This document shows positions 32,427-39,125 of a stretch of DNA of 39,125 nucleotides, in pieces. The stretch comes from an uncultured Lachnospiraceae bacterium (GTDB taxonomy: Bacteria > Bacillota > Clostridia > Lachnospirales > Lachnospiraceae). The translations under genes and the position numbers were made by a program. How positions within the stretch are numbered: the stretch's first letter is position 1; each line of letters begins with the position of its first letter. Location: assembly GCA_910585215.1 (NCBI GenBank), contig CAJUDQ010000022.1, positions 14,263 to 53,387 on the forward strand. The letters are read 5' to 3'. The notes under the pieces were generated by a model. That model was not told where the DNA came from. It did not search any database and was given only the letters and a program-made list of their open reading frames with translations.

Positions 32427-33794
32427 TCAATTGTCCAAAAATCCTTTGTAGTTGCGGACTACCATCATTGCACTAATCTTATTCAGTGTTTCAAGAATAA
32501 CACCGACAACGATAATCAAAGAGGTTCCGCCAAATGATACATTCGCATCAAATACGCCTGAAAATACAAGAGGAATAGTTGCAACAATCAAAAGTCCCAC
32601 AGCACCGATAAATACGATGTTGTTCAGTAACTTTGTTAAATATTCTTCAGTTGGCTTGCCTGGTCGGATTCCAGGAACAAAACCACCCTGTTTTTTAATG
32701 TTATTTGCCACCTCGATTGGATTGAAAGTAATAGACGTATAGAAATATGCAAACGCAATTACCAAAACTGCATACAACACAAATCCAAGCGTATACGCAA
32801 ACGCACGCCAATTGCTGATATCAAACCAATAACTCTGGCTTAAAAGCTTCAATATCTTGCCCCACACACTGCCGTCGCCTGGCTGTTTTCCCAAAATCTG
32901 AGAAATAATGACCGGAAACTGCATAAGCGAAGATGCAAAAATAACAGGAATTACACCGCTGGTATTTACCTTTAACGGAATATGACTCGACTGACCGCCT
33001 AACATCTTTCTTCCTTGTACCTTTTTTGCATATTGCACAGGAATTCTTCGTTCTCCTCCGTTGAGCAGTACAATAAATGCAATAATCGCAACAATCACCG
33101 CGATAATAATAATCGCAGCGGAAGCAGCACCAAGTACAGACCTTCCGTTTGTCTCTGTAATCATTACCTTTGACTGGAACAGGCCCATAAGGTCATCCGG
33201 CATTCTTGCAATAATATTTATCATAAGAATGATAGAAATACCATTTCCAACTCCATTCTCTGTAATTCTTTCACCAAACCACATAAGAAGAGCAGAACCG
33301 GCTGTCATGGTTACTACTGCTGTAAATATCAACAGAAAATATTCCGGTTTTGATATATTTTTTGTATCTCCGAACAGTCCCTGATTACCAAATCCGATTG
33401 CCATTGCAAGTGATTCGATAATAGAAAGTGCAATCGTAAGATATCGTGTAATCTCTGCAATTTTCTTTCTTCCCGTCTCTCCGTCTCTCTGAAGCTCCTC
33501 CAGCTTTGGAATCGCAATAGTAAGAAGCTGCATAATAATCGAAGATGTAATATACGGGGTAATATTTAACGCAAATAACGACATCCTTTCAAAGGAGCCG
33601 CCTGTAAAAGCGCTGAAAAATCCAAACGCATCATTTGAGTCAAAAGAACTCAGCAAATTTGCAATCACATCAGCGTCAGTTCCCGGAATGGGAATCTGAC
33701 AGCCGATTCTGACAACTACAAGCATTGCAAGTGTAAATAAAAGCTTTGTTCGGATTTCCTTCACTTTTAATGCATTTTGAAATGTCTTGAACAT
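32427..33794 (-). CDS. secY: Protein translocase subunit SecY
   Basis: Core of the Sec protein-conducting channel, 455 residues with ten membrane helices. IPIPGTDAD and LFALNITPYITSSIIMQLL near the N-terminus, and IRPGKPTEEYL in a late cytoplasmic loop, are family marks. Its ATG overlaps the rplO stop by one base (TAATG), so translation is coupled. Confidence 0.98.
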   Translation of the reverse strand: MFKTFQNALKVKEIRTKLLFTLAMLVVVRIGCQIPIPGTDADVIANLLSSFDSNDAFGFFSAFTGGSFERMSLFALNITPYITSSIIMQLLTIAIPKLEELQRDGETGRKKIAEITRYLTIALSIIESLAMAIGFGNQGLFGDTKNISKPEYFLLIFTAVVTMTAGSALLMWFGERITENGVGNGISIILMINIIARMPDDLMGLFQSKVMITETNGRSVLGAASAAIIIIAVIVAIIAFIVLLNGGERRIPVQYAKKVQGRKMLGGQSSHIPLKVNTSGVIPVIFASSLMQFPVIISQILGKQPGDGSVWGKILKLLSQSYWFDISNWRAFAYTLGFVLYAVLVIAFAYFYTSITFNPIEVANNIKKQGGFVPGIRPGKPTEEYLTKLLNNIVFIGAVGLLIVATIPLVFSGVFDANVSFGGTSLIIVVGVILETLNKISAMMVVRNYKGFLDN

Positions 33795-34234
33795 TAAACC
33801 ACCTCACAGGTTCCGCCAAGTGCCTCAATTTTTGCCTTAGCGCCTTCTGAGAAAGCATTTACCTTCACTGTAAGCTTTTTTGTAAGCTCTCCCTTTCCGA
33901 GAATCTTTACGCCGTCTCTTGGATTTTTAATAATGCCGGCATCGATTAAAGAGCTTACTGTCACTACTTCATCATTTTCAAACTTTTCCAAATCTCTTAC
34001 ATTAATCGCTACAATTCTTAATGTATTTCTGTTTGTAAATCCTCTTTTCGGGATTCTTCTGTATAATGGCATCTGACCGCCTTCAAAACCAGGTCTTGGA
34101 GCTCCGGAACGTGCTTTCTGTCCCTTATGTCCCTTACCGGCTGTCTTGCCGTTTCCTGAACCATGTCCACGGCCTCTTCTGAAATTATCGCTGTGTACAG
34201 AACCCTCTGCCGCTTTCAAATTAGATAAGTCCAT
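33794..34234 (-). CDS. rplO: Ribosomal protein L15
   Basis: Large-subunit protein of 146 residues. The Gly/Arg/Lys-rich N-terminal extension (RRGRGHGSGNGKTAGKGHKG), GFEGGQMPLYRRIPKRGF, and the C-terminal VNAFSEGAKAKIEALGGTCEVV are typical. It overlaps secY by one base and follows rpmD by 17 bp. Confidence 0.97.
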   Translation of the reverse strand: MDLSNLKAAEGSVHSDNFRRGRGHGSGNGKTAGKGHKGQKARSGAPRPGFEGGQMPLYRRIPKRGFTNRNTLRIVAINVRDLEKFENDEVVTVSSLIDAGIIKNPRDGVKILGKGELTKKLTVKVNAFSEGAKAKIEALGGTCEVV

Positions 34235-34251
34235 TGTTGCACCTCCTGTCT

Positions 34252-34434
34252 TTAGATTTCTTCCACTTTTACCAAGTGTCTGACTTTCTGAATCATACCT
34301 CTGACTGCCGCATTGTCAGGCATTTCTACCGTTTTGTGAAGCTTTCTTAAACCAAGTGCTTCTACTGTCTTTACCTGCTTTGGAATGGCGCCGATTGTAG
34401 ATTTCACTAATGTTATTTTTAATTTATCTGCCAT
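34252..34434 (-). CDS. rpmD: Ribosomal protein L30
   Basis: A small large-subunit protein of 60 residues. LKITLVKSTIGAIPKQVKTV and ALGLRKLHKTVEMPDNAAVRG match the family over its whole length. ATG after TAGGAGGAAAATAAA. It sits between rpsE and rplO in the standard spc order. Confidence 0.95.
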   Translation of the reverse strand: MADKLKITLVKSTIGAIPKQVKTVEALGLRKLHKTVEMPDNAAVRGMIQKVRHLVKVEEI

Positions 34435-34462
34435 TTTATTTTCCTCCTAATACATCCGTCAA

Positions 34463-34975
34463 TCAGAAACCTAAAATCTCATCTACAGATTTACCGCGAA
34501 GTCTGGCTACTTCTTCCGGAGTTTTCAACTCTGACAAACCTTCTATTGTAGCAAGAACTACGTTCTGCTTATTATTTGAACCCAGTGACTTTGTACGGAT
34601 ATTTTTAATTCCCGCAAGCTCAAGTACATTACGCGCAGGACCGCCTGCAATAATACCAGTACCTTCTGGAGCCTTCTTCAACAATACGGAAGCACTTCCA
34701 AACTTTCCTACATTGTCATGTGGAATACTGTTGTTTGCATCAATTGGCACCTCGATAAGCTTCTTCATCGCATCTTCCTTGCCTTTGCGAATGGCTTCCG
34801 GAATTTCCATCGCCTTGCCTAAACCAGCACCTACGTGTCCGTTACCGTCTCCGACAACTACTAAAGCTGCAAATCTCATATGGCGTCCGCCCTTTACAAC
34901 CTTGGTTACACGCTTAATTGATACTACCTTTTCTTCTAATTCTAACTGACTAGCATCAATAATTGTACGTTTCAT
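34463..34975 (-). CDS. rpsE: Ribosomal protein S5
   Basis: Small-subunit protein of 170 residues, important for decoding accuracy. It has the N-terminal RNA-binding part with RVTKVVKGGRHMRFAALVVV and GHVGAGLGKAMEIPEAI, then EGTGIIAGGPARNVLELAGI in the C-terminal domain. ATG after CGAGGAGGAGAACAC. Confidence 0.97.
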   Translation of the reverse strand: MKRTIIDASQLELEEKVVSIKRVTKVVKGGRHMRFAALVVVGDGNGHVGAGLGKAMEIPEAIRKGKEDAMKKLIEVPIDANNSIPHDNVGKFGSASVLLKKAPEGTGIIAGGPARNVLELAGIKNIRTKSLGSNNKQNVVLATIEGLSELKTPEEVARLRGKSVDEILGF

Positions 34976-34991
34976 GTGTTCTCCTCCTCGA

Positions 34992-35360
34992 CTAGAATTC
35001 CAGACCAGCTTCTCTAGCTGCCTCTGCTAATGCCTTTACTTTACCCTGGTATATAAATCCGCCTCTGTCAAAGACAACCGTCGTAATGCCTTTTTCCAGT
35101 GCTCTTTTTCCAATCACTGTTCCAAGGTAGGAAGCTGCATCAATATTGTTTGTCTTTTCAAGTTCAGCCTTGATACTTTTTTCAACTGTGGAGGCTGCTA
35201 TTAATGTATTGCCGGCTACATCATCAATTACCTGAGCATACATATGATTATTGCTTCTGAATACAGCCAGACGTGGTCTTTCTGCCGTACCGGAAAAACG
35301 ATTGCGTAATCTCTTGTGTTTCTTTTCACGGATAACTGCTCTTGATTCTTTACTAACCAT
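34992..35360 (-). CDS. rplR: Ribosomal protein L18
   Basis: 5S rRNA-binding protein of 122 residues. RNRFSGTAERPRLAVFRSNNH, YAQVIDDVAGNTLIAAST and VFDRGGFIYQGKVKALAEAA are characteristic. It follows rplF by 65 bp; that spacer has an imperfect GTCACCAATC/GACTGATGAC palindrome at about 35386-35414. Confidence 0.97.
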   Translation of the reverse strand: MVSKESRAVIREKKHKRLRNRFSGTAERPRLAVFRSNNHMYAQVIDDVAGNTLIAASTVEKSIKAELEKTNNIDAASYLGTVIGKRALEKGITTVVFDRGGFIYQGKVKALAEAAREAGLEF

Positions 35361-35425
35361 TTTTGTTCACTCCTTATATTTTTTATGTCACCAATCAACC
35401 TGCCGACTGATGACCCATTCCTTAA

Positions 35426-35965
35426 TTATTTCTTGCCGGTCTTACCAACTTTACGTCTGATTACTTCATCAGCATATTTGATACCCTTGCCCTTATAAGG
35501 CTCTGGTGCTCTCTTTGTTCTGATTTCAGCAGCGTACTGGCCAACCTTTTCTTTATCAATACCTTTGACTGAAATTTTATTTCCTTCCACAACTGTTTCC
35601 AGTCCTTCAGGGTCAATCATTTCTACAGGATGTGAATAACCAAGAGAAAGAACCAGCTTATTTCCCTGCTTCTGTGCTCTGTAACCAACACCATTTACTT
35701 CAAGTGCCTTTGTATATCCTTCTGAAACACCAATTACCATGTTATTGATAAGCGTTCTTGTAAGACCATGCAGTGATTTCATTTTCTTTAAATCATTTGG
35801 TCTTGAAACAACGATTGTATCGCCGTCCTGTTTAATTTCCATTTCCGCTGGCAACACTCTTTCAAGTGTACCCTTTGGTCCCTTTACAGTAACCTTGTTA
35901 TTTTCTGCTATATCAACAGTGACACCTGCCGGTACAGCGATAGGCATTCTTCCTATACGTGACAT
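35426..35965 (-). CDS. rplF: Ribosomal protein L6
   Basis: Large-subunit protein of 179 residues at the base of the L7/L12 stalk. It has two similar domains, with SRIGRMPIAVPAGVTVDI at the start and TKRAPEPYKGKGIKYADEVI near the end. ATG after AAAGGAGGTGCGGGC. Confidence 0.98.
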   Translation of the reverse strand: MSRIGRMPIAVPAGVTVDIAENNKVTVKGPKGTLERVLPAEMEIKQDGDTIVVSRPNDLKKMKSLHGLTRTLINNMVIGVSEGYTKALEVNGVGYRAQKQGNKLVLSLGYSHPVEMIDPEGLETVVEGNKISVKGIDKEKVGQYAAEIRTKRAPEPYKGKGIKYADEVIRRKVGKTGKK

Positions 35966-35988
35966 GCCCGCACCTCCTTTTATTTTAC

Positions 35989-36014
35989 GTCATCAATCAT
36001 TTATGATTGATGAC
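35989..36014. repeat. Perfect 12-bp palindrome in the rpsH-rplF spacer
   Basis: GTCATCAATCAT and ATGATTGATGAC flank TT. This is the best example of the palindrome family also at 30140-30165 and 38453-38476. It begins 5 bp past the rpsH stop. Confidence 0.85.
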
Positions 36015-36019
36015 CTGTA

Positions 36020-36421
36020 TTACCAGATGAAAGCCAATACTTCGCCGCCAACCTGCTCTTTTCTTGCTTCCTTATCTGTCAAAATTCCTTTATTTGTTGA
36101 GATAATAGCTACACCCAGACCACCAAGCACTCTTGGAAGTTCATCCTTACCGGCATAAACTCTAAGACCCGGCTTTGAAATTCTCTTAAGGCCTGTGATA
36201 ATCTTTTCATTCTTATCCTTGCCATACTTTAAGGTAATATGAATTGTCTTGAAAACTCCATCTTCAATTACTTCATATTTCTTAATATAACCTTCTTTGA
36301 AAAGAATTTCTGCGATTGCCAGTTTCATCTTTGATGAAGGTACATCTACAGTGTCATGTTTTGCAGTATTTGCATTACGGATTCTTGTAAGCATATCTGC
36401 AATCGGATCGCTTGTTGCCAT
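36020..36421 (-). CDS. rpsH: Ribosomal protein S8
   Basis: Central 16S-binding protein of 133 residues; in E. coli it is the spc-operon repressor. DPIADMLTRIRNANTAKHDTV, LKRISKPGLRVYAG and the ending TDKEARKEQVGGEVLAFIW are conserved. ATG after TAAGGAGGAAATAAAA. Confidence 0.97.
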   Translation of the reverse strand: MATSDPIADMLTRIRNANTAKHDTVDVPSSKMKLAIAEILFKEGYIKKYEVIEDGVFKTIHITLKYGKDKNEKIITGLKRISKPGLRVYAGKDELPRVLGGLGVAIISTNKGILTDKEARKEQVGGEVLAFIW

Positions 36422-36450
36422 TTTTATTTCCTCCTTAAACTTTTGTCATT

Positions 36451-36549
36451 AATCAGAAACCTGATTCATAACGCGTTTTGCAGTATCGCATGTCATTAAT
36501 CAATAAATTGATTGATACTCTGTTTCTGTTCTCAATCGGTTTACCGATT
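36451..36549. repeat. Three palindromes in the rpsN-rpsH spacer
   Basis: AATCAG/CTGATT (36451-36466), AATCAAT/ATTGATT (36498-36513) and AATCGGT/ACCGATT (36534-36549) lie within 100 bp. The first two are preceded by GTCATT. Confidence 0.7.
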
Positions 36550-36595
36550 AATGATATATCGCGACTTACATGAGTTACTTAATTACAAAATCTTT

Positions 36596-36655
36596 TTGAA
36601 TATCCTGTTTTAAAATCAGATAACCTTGGATATCCTGTCTTGAGATTCGATTACC
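36596..36655. repeat. 30-bp tandem repeat including the rpsN stop codon
   Basis: Units 36596-36625 and 36626-36655 match at 23 of 30 positions. The unit next to the gene contains the rpsN stop codon and part of its last sense codon, so the gene's 3' edge appears to have been copied. Confidence 0.75.
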
Positions 36656-36836
36656 ACGATGCCTTTTTGACACCCGGAATTTCTCCCTTATATGCTAATT
36701 CACGGAAGCAGATTCTGCACACTCCATACTTTCTTAAATAGGCATGTGGACGTCCGCAGATTCTGCAGCGGTTATATTCCTGAGTTGAAAATTTCGCTTT
36801 TCTCTGCTGCTTAATTTTCATAGATTTTCTAGCCAT
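36651..36836 (-). CDS. rpsN: Ribosomal protein S14, zinc-binding type Z
   Basis: Small-subunit head protein of 61 residues. CRICGRPHAYLRKYGVCRIC gives the two CxxC pairs of the zinc form, followed by FRELAYKGEIPGVKKASW. ATG after TAGGAGGACCGTT. The usual position between rplE and rpsH is kept, but the gap to rpsH is 229 bp and contains repeats. Confidence 0.97.
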   Translation of the reverse strand: MARKSMKIKQQRKAKFSTQEYNRCRICGRPHAYLRKYGVCRICFRELAYKGEIPGVKKASW

Positions 36837-36850
36837 AACGGTCCTCCTAA

Positions 36851-37390
36851 CTATTTCTGAAATGGCATGTTGAACAATGTCAATAATTCACGGGCTTCTT
36901 CGTCTGTATTTGCTGTCGTGACAATAATGATATCCATGCCTCTTACCTTATCCACTTTATCATATTCAATTTCCGGAAAGATAATCTGTTCCTTGATACC
37001 AAGTGCATAATTTCCTCTTCCGTCAAAGGAATTTGGATTTACACCTCTGAAGTCACGTACACGCGGCAGAGAAAGATTTACGAGACGGTCAAGAAACTCA
37101 TACATCTTTTCTCCTCTCAGTGTAACCTTACAGCCGATTGCAAGACCTTCTCTTATCTTAAAATTCGCAACGGATTTCTTTGCTCTTGTGAGAACAGCCT
37201 TCTGACCGGAAATAATTTCCAGGTCTCTCACAGCCGAATCTAACACCTTTGCATTGTCTTTTGCTTCGCCAACGCCCATATTTATTACAATTTTGTCAAG
37301 CTTAGGTACCTGCATTTCATTCTTGTATCCAAACTTTTTCATCATAGCATCTACAATTTCATTCTTGTAAGTGTCTTTAAGTCTGCTCAC
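36851..37390 (-). CDS. rplE: Ribosomal protein L5
   Basis: 5S rRNA-binding protein of 179 residues. MQVPKLDKIVINMGVGEA, ITRAKKS-type LTRAKKSVANFKIREG, and the late GMDIIIVTTANTDEEA are conserved. I choose GTG at 37390 because GAGGAGGG lies seven bases upstream and the protein then starts (V)SRLKDTY, as in relatives. The longer ATG frame at 37411 reads through the binding site itself and overlaps the rplX stop. Confidence 0.96.
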   Translation of the reverse strand: MSRLKDTYKNEIVDAMMKKFGYKNEMQVPKLDKIVINMGVGEAKDNAKVLDSAVRDLEIISGQKAVLTRAKKSVANFKIREGLAIGCKVTLRGEKMYEFLDRLVNLSLPRVRDFRGVNPNSFDGRGNYALGIKEQIIFPEIEYDKVDKVRGMDIIIVTTANTDEEARELLTLFNMPFQK

Positions 37391-37410
37391 TTTGCGGCCC
37401 TCCTCTCTCA

Positions 37411-37722
37411 TTAATCAATCGCCTTGCCTGTTGCTTTGGCAACACGCACTTTTTTGCCATCTTCTATTTTAAAGCCAACTCTTGTAATCTGACCATCTAC
37501 TACTAACATGACATTTGAGATATTAATAGGAGCCTCCTGACTTACGATACCGCCTGTCTGATTCTGAACATTCGGCTTTGTATGCTTGGAAACCATATTG
37601 ACTCCCTCAACAAGCACTGTATGATTCTTTGCATTGACAGACATTACCTTGCCTTCTTTGTCTTTATCTTTTCCGGTGATTACTCTTACGAGATCGCCTT
37701 TTTTAATTTTCATAGCTGACAT
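37411..37722 (-). CDS. rplX: Ribosomal protein L24
   Basis: Assembly-initiating large-subunit protein of 103 residues with a KOW motif (KKGDLVRVITGKDKDKEGKV, about 7-26). KPNVQNQTGGIVSQEAPI follows in the family order. ATG at 37722 after AGGAGGTGTAAA; the in-frame ATG three codons later is less well placed. Confidence 0.97.
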   Translation of the reverse strand: MSAMKIKKGDLVRVITGKDKDKEGKVMSVNAKNHTVLVEGVNMVSKHTKPNVQNQTGGIVSQEAPINISNVMLVVDGQITRVGFKIEDGKKVRVAKATGKAID

Positions 37723-37732
37723 TTTACACCTC

Positions 37733-38101
37733 CTACAATACTTCCGGTGCTAAAGAAACAATCTTCATAAACTGCTTATCTCTTAGCTCTCTTGCAACTG
37801 GCCCAAAAATACGGGTTCCTCTTGGTGTCTTGTCTTCTTTTATAATTACTGCCGCATTCTCGTCAAATCTGATATAGGAACCGTCTTTCCGGCGGGCACC
37901 CTTTACAGTACGAACAACAACGGCCTTTACAACGTCACCCTTTTTAACAACACCGCCTGGTGTTGCTTCTTTGACAGAAGCAACGATAATATCACCAATA
38001 TTTGCATATCTTCTAGTAGAACCGCCCATTACTCTGATGCAAAGCAGTTCCTTGGCGCCTGTATTATCAGCGACTTTAAGTCTTGTTTCCTGCTGAATCA
38101 T
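37733..38101 (-). CDS. rplN: Ribosomal protein L14
   Basis: Large-subunit protein of 122 residues at the subunit interface. IQQETRLKVADNTGAKELLC at the start, and RIFGPVARELRDKQFMKIVSLAPEVL at the end, are nearly invariant in bacteria. It lies 10 bp before rplX. Confidence 0.98.
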   Translation of the reverse strand: MIQQETRLKVADNTGAKELLCIRVMGGSTRRYANIGDIIVASVKEATPGGVVKKGDVVKAVVVRTVKGARRKDGSYIRFDENAAVIIKEDKTPRGTRIFGPVARELRDKQFMKIVSLAPEVL

Positions 38102-38118
38102 AATAATACTCCTTTCTA

Positions 38119-38373
38119 CTATCTAGCCTTCTCAACGATTTCCACAAGTCTCCATCTCTTTGTCTTAGACAATGGTCTTGTTTCCATTACCTTTACTGTA
38201 TCACCGATACCACACTCATTATTTTCATCATGGGCATGCAGCTTATAGGTTCTCTTAACAATCTTCTTATATAATGGATGCTTTACATTATCCTGCACTG
38301 CTACAACGATTGTCTTATCCATTTTATCACTTACGACTTTGCCGATACGTGTTTTTCTTAAATTTCTTTCCAC
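38119..38373 (-). CDS. rpsQ: Ribosomal protein S17
   Basis: Small 16S-binding OB-fold protein of 84 residues. TRIGKVVSDKMDKTIVVAV and the later DTVKVMETRPLSKTKRWRLV are diagnostic. It follows rpmC after a 114-bp spacer that holds a palindrome. Confidence 0.97.
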   Translation of the reverse strand: MERNLRKTRIGKVVSDKMDKTIVVAVQDNVKHPLYKKIVKRTYKLHAHDENNECGIGDTVKVMETRPLSKTKRWRLVEIVEKAR

Positions 38374-38452
38374 GATATACTGTCTCCTTTCTCAGATTCC
38401 TGAATCCTGTTCCGCCAATATTACTCTGCTTTGGAAGCCATCTCGGATGATA

Positions 38453-38476
38453 TCATCAATCGCCTGTGATTGATGA
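38453..38476. repeat. Palindrome in the rpmC-rpsQ spacer
   Basis: TCATCAATC and GATTGATGA form a 9-bp stem around GCCTGT. Same family as 35989-36014. It lies just past the rpmC stop. Confidence 0.8.
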
Positions 38477-38487
38477 CATAGCACACA

Positions 38488-38685
38488 TCAGCGTGCTTCC
38501 TTCATAACAGTCTGGATTCTTGCAATATTTTTTCTGACTTCCTTGATTCTGCTGGTATTATCCAGCTGATTTGTTGCGTTCTGGAATCTTAAATTGAAAA
38601 GTTCCTTTTTAGCAGCTACTAATTCATCATTCAATTCTGCAGCTGATTTTGCTCTTAAATCTTCTACATATTTATTAATTTTCAC
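38488..38685 (-). CDS. rpmC: Ribosomal protein L29
   Basis: Large-subunit exit-tunnel protein, 65 residues and helical. DLRAKSAAELNDELVAAKKELFNLRFQ is typical. Two GTG codons could start it, 38694 and 38685. I prefer 38685 because GGTGAT lies four bases upstream and the first GTG overlaps that site. Either way the gene overlaps the end of rplP by 11-20 bp, so the two are translationally coupled. Confidence 0.93.
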   Translation of the reverse strand: MKINKYVEDLRAKSAAELNDELVAAKKELFNLRFQNATNQLDNTSRIKEVRKNIARIQTVMKEAR

Positions 38686-39112
38686 TGTTATCACCGCCTT
38701 CTAAATCTGCCCTGGAAACGATTTTACACTTAACCGGCAGCTTATGTGATGCAAGACGCAAAGCCTCTTTTGCGATTTCTTCCGAAACTCCTGCAATTTC
38801 AAACAATACGCGTCCCGGTTTCACAACTGCAACCCAGTATTCAAGTGTTCCTTTACCGGAACCCATACGGGTTTCTGCTGGCTTTGTAGTTACTGGTTTA
38901 TCTGGGAATATTTTAATCCAGACTTTACCGCCACGCTTGATATAACGTGTCATGGCAATACGGGCAGCCTCTATCTGGTTTGACTTAATCCATGCTGGTT
39001 CTAAAGCGACAATACCATATTCACCGTAAGTAATCTTATTACCTCTTGTAGCTTTTCCTCGAATCGAGCCACGGAACTGTTTACGACGCTTTACTCTCTT
39101 TGGCATTAACAT
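38675..39112 (-). CDS. rplP: Ribosomal protein L16
   Basis: Large-subunit protein of 145 residues near the A-site tRNA. MLMPKRVKRRKQFRGSIRG, the IEAARIAMTRYIKRGGKVWI segment and TRMGSGKGTLEYWVAVVKPG are hallmarks. ATG at 39112 after GGAGCGATAAATA. It overlaps rpmC at its 3' end. Confidence 0.98.
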   Translation of the reverse strand: MLMPKRVKRRKQFRGSIRGKATRGNKITYGEYGIVALEPAWIKSNQIEAARIAMTRYIKRGGKVWIKIFPDKPVTTKPAETRMGSGKGTLEYWVAVVKPGRVLFEIAGVSEEIAKEALRLASHKLPVKCKIVSRADLEGGDNSEN

Positions 39113-39115
39113 TAT

Positions 39116-39125
39116 TTATCGCTCC
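39116..39125 (-). CDS. rpsC: Probable last codons of rpsC (S3), partial
   Basis: Only ten bases remain; on the minus strand they read GAG CGA TAA in one frame, a possible Glu-Arg-stop ending 3 bp before rplP. The gene before rplP in this cluster is normally rpsC. The call rests on gene order alone. Confidence 0.3.

Noticed and set aside
34410..34949. 179-codon plus-strand frame opposite rpsE
   Set aside because: Shadow of a highly conserved ribosomal gene in reverse.

Overview
The window looks like a chromosomal segment of a low-GC Gram-positive Clostridia member, most likely a Lachnospiraceae relative. This rests on strong GGAGG ribosome binding sites, a T-box leader on an aminoacyl-tRNA synthetase gene, a class III fructose-bisphosphatase, an L17 protein enlarged by an internal Lys/Glu-rich insert, and a V-type ATPase operon. 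The taxonomic call is inference. Almost everything is on the minus strand; only two genes at the left edge are on the plus strand.

Layout from left to right: (1) 1-1940: a small unknown protein and a YeiH-type membrane transporter, both plus strand. (2) 2098-11098: a complete V-type ATPase operon, transcribed leftward in the order ntpF-I-K-E-C-G-A-B-D, with a TTGACC/TATAAT promoter at 11240-11268 and a structured leader. NtpK carries all the residues known to bind Na+ in the Enterococcus hirae rotor ring. (3) 11282-12320: a 55-residue two-helix membrane protein and a membrane-anchored protein with a Ser/Glu-rich tail. (4) 12321-12681: no gene, but a hairpin resembling an IS200/IS605 right end. 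(5) 12682-15421: valS, of the short archaeal-like type, behind a T-box leader with a GUA specifier. (6) 15452-16627: an aminoglycoside-phosphotransferase-fold kinase fused to a helix-turn-helix domain. (7) 16711-19521: an AT-rich restriction-modification island of DpnII type that looks to be decaying. One methylase lacks a visible start codon, and the DpnII-like endonuclease has an in-frame stop; the Dam-type methylase is intact. (8) 19642-26168: rpsI, rplM, truA, ecfT, a fused double-ATPase ecfA, and fbp. (9) 26318-39125: the alpha and spc ribosomal clusters from rplQ up to rplP, with rpoA, infA, map, adk and secY, plus the very end of a gene that should be rpsC.

The housekeeping gene order is conventional. 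The unusual features lie between and inside the genes. GATC sites are nearly absent from the whole window (about ten found by eye, against well over a hundred expected from composition), which fits a history of GATC restriction. Ribosomal-operon spacers that are normally short are widened and filled with small palindromes, tandem-duplicated hairpins and copies of gene 3' ends. The largest, 614 bp between rpsD and rpoA, holds three abutting hairpins and what may be decayed coding sequence. I saw no tRNA or rRNA gene, no CRISPR array and no intact transposase.
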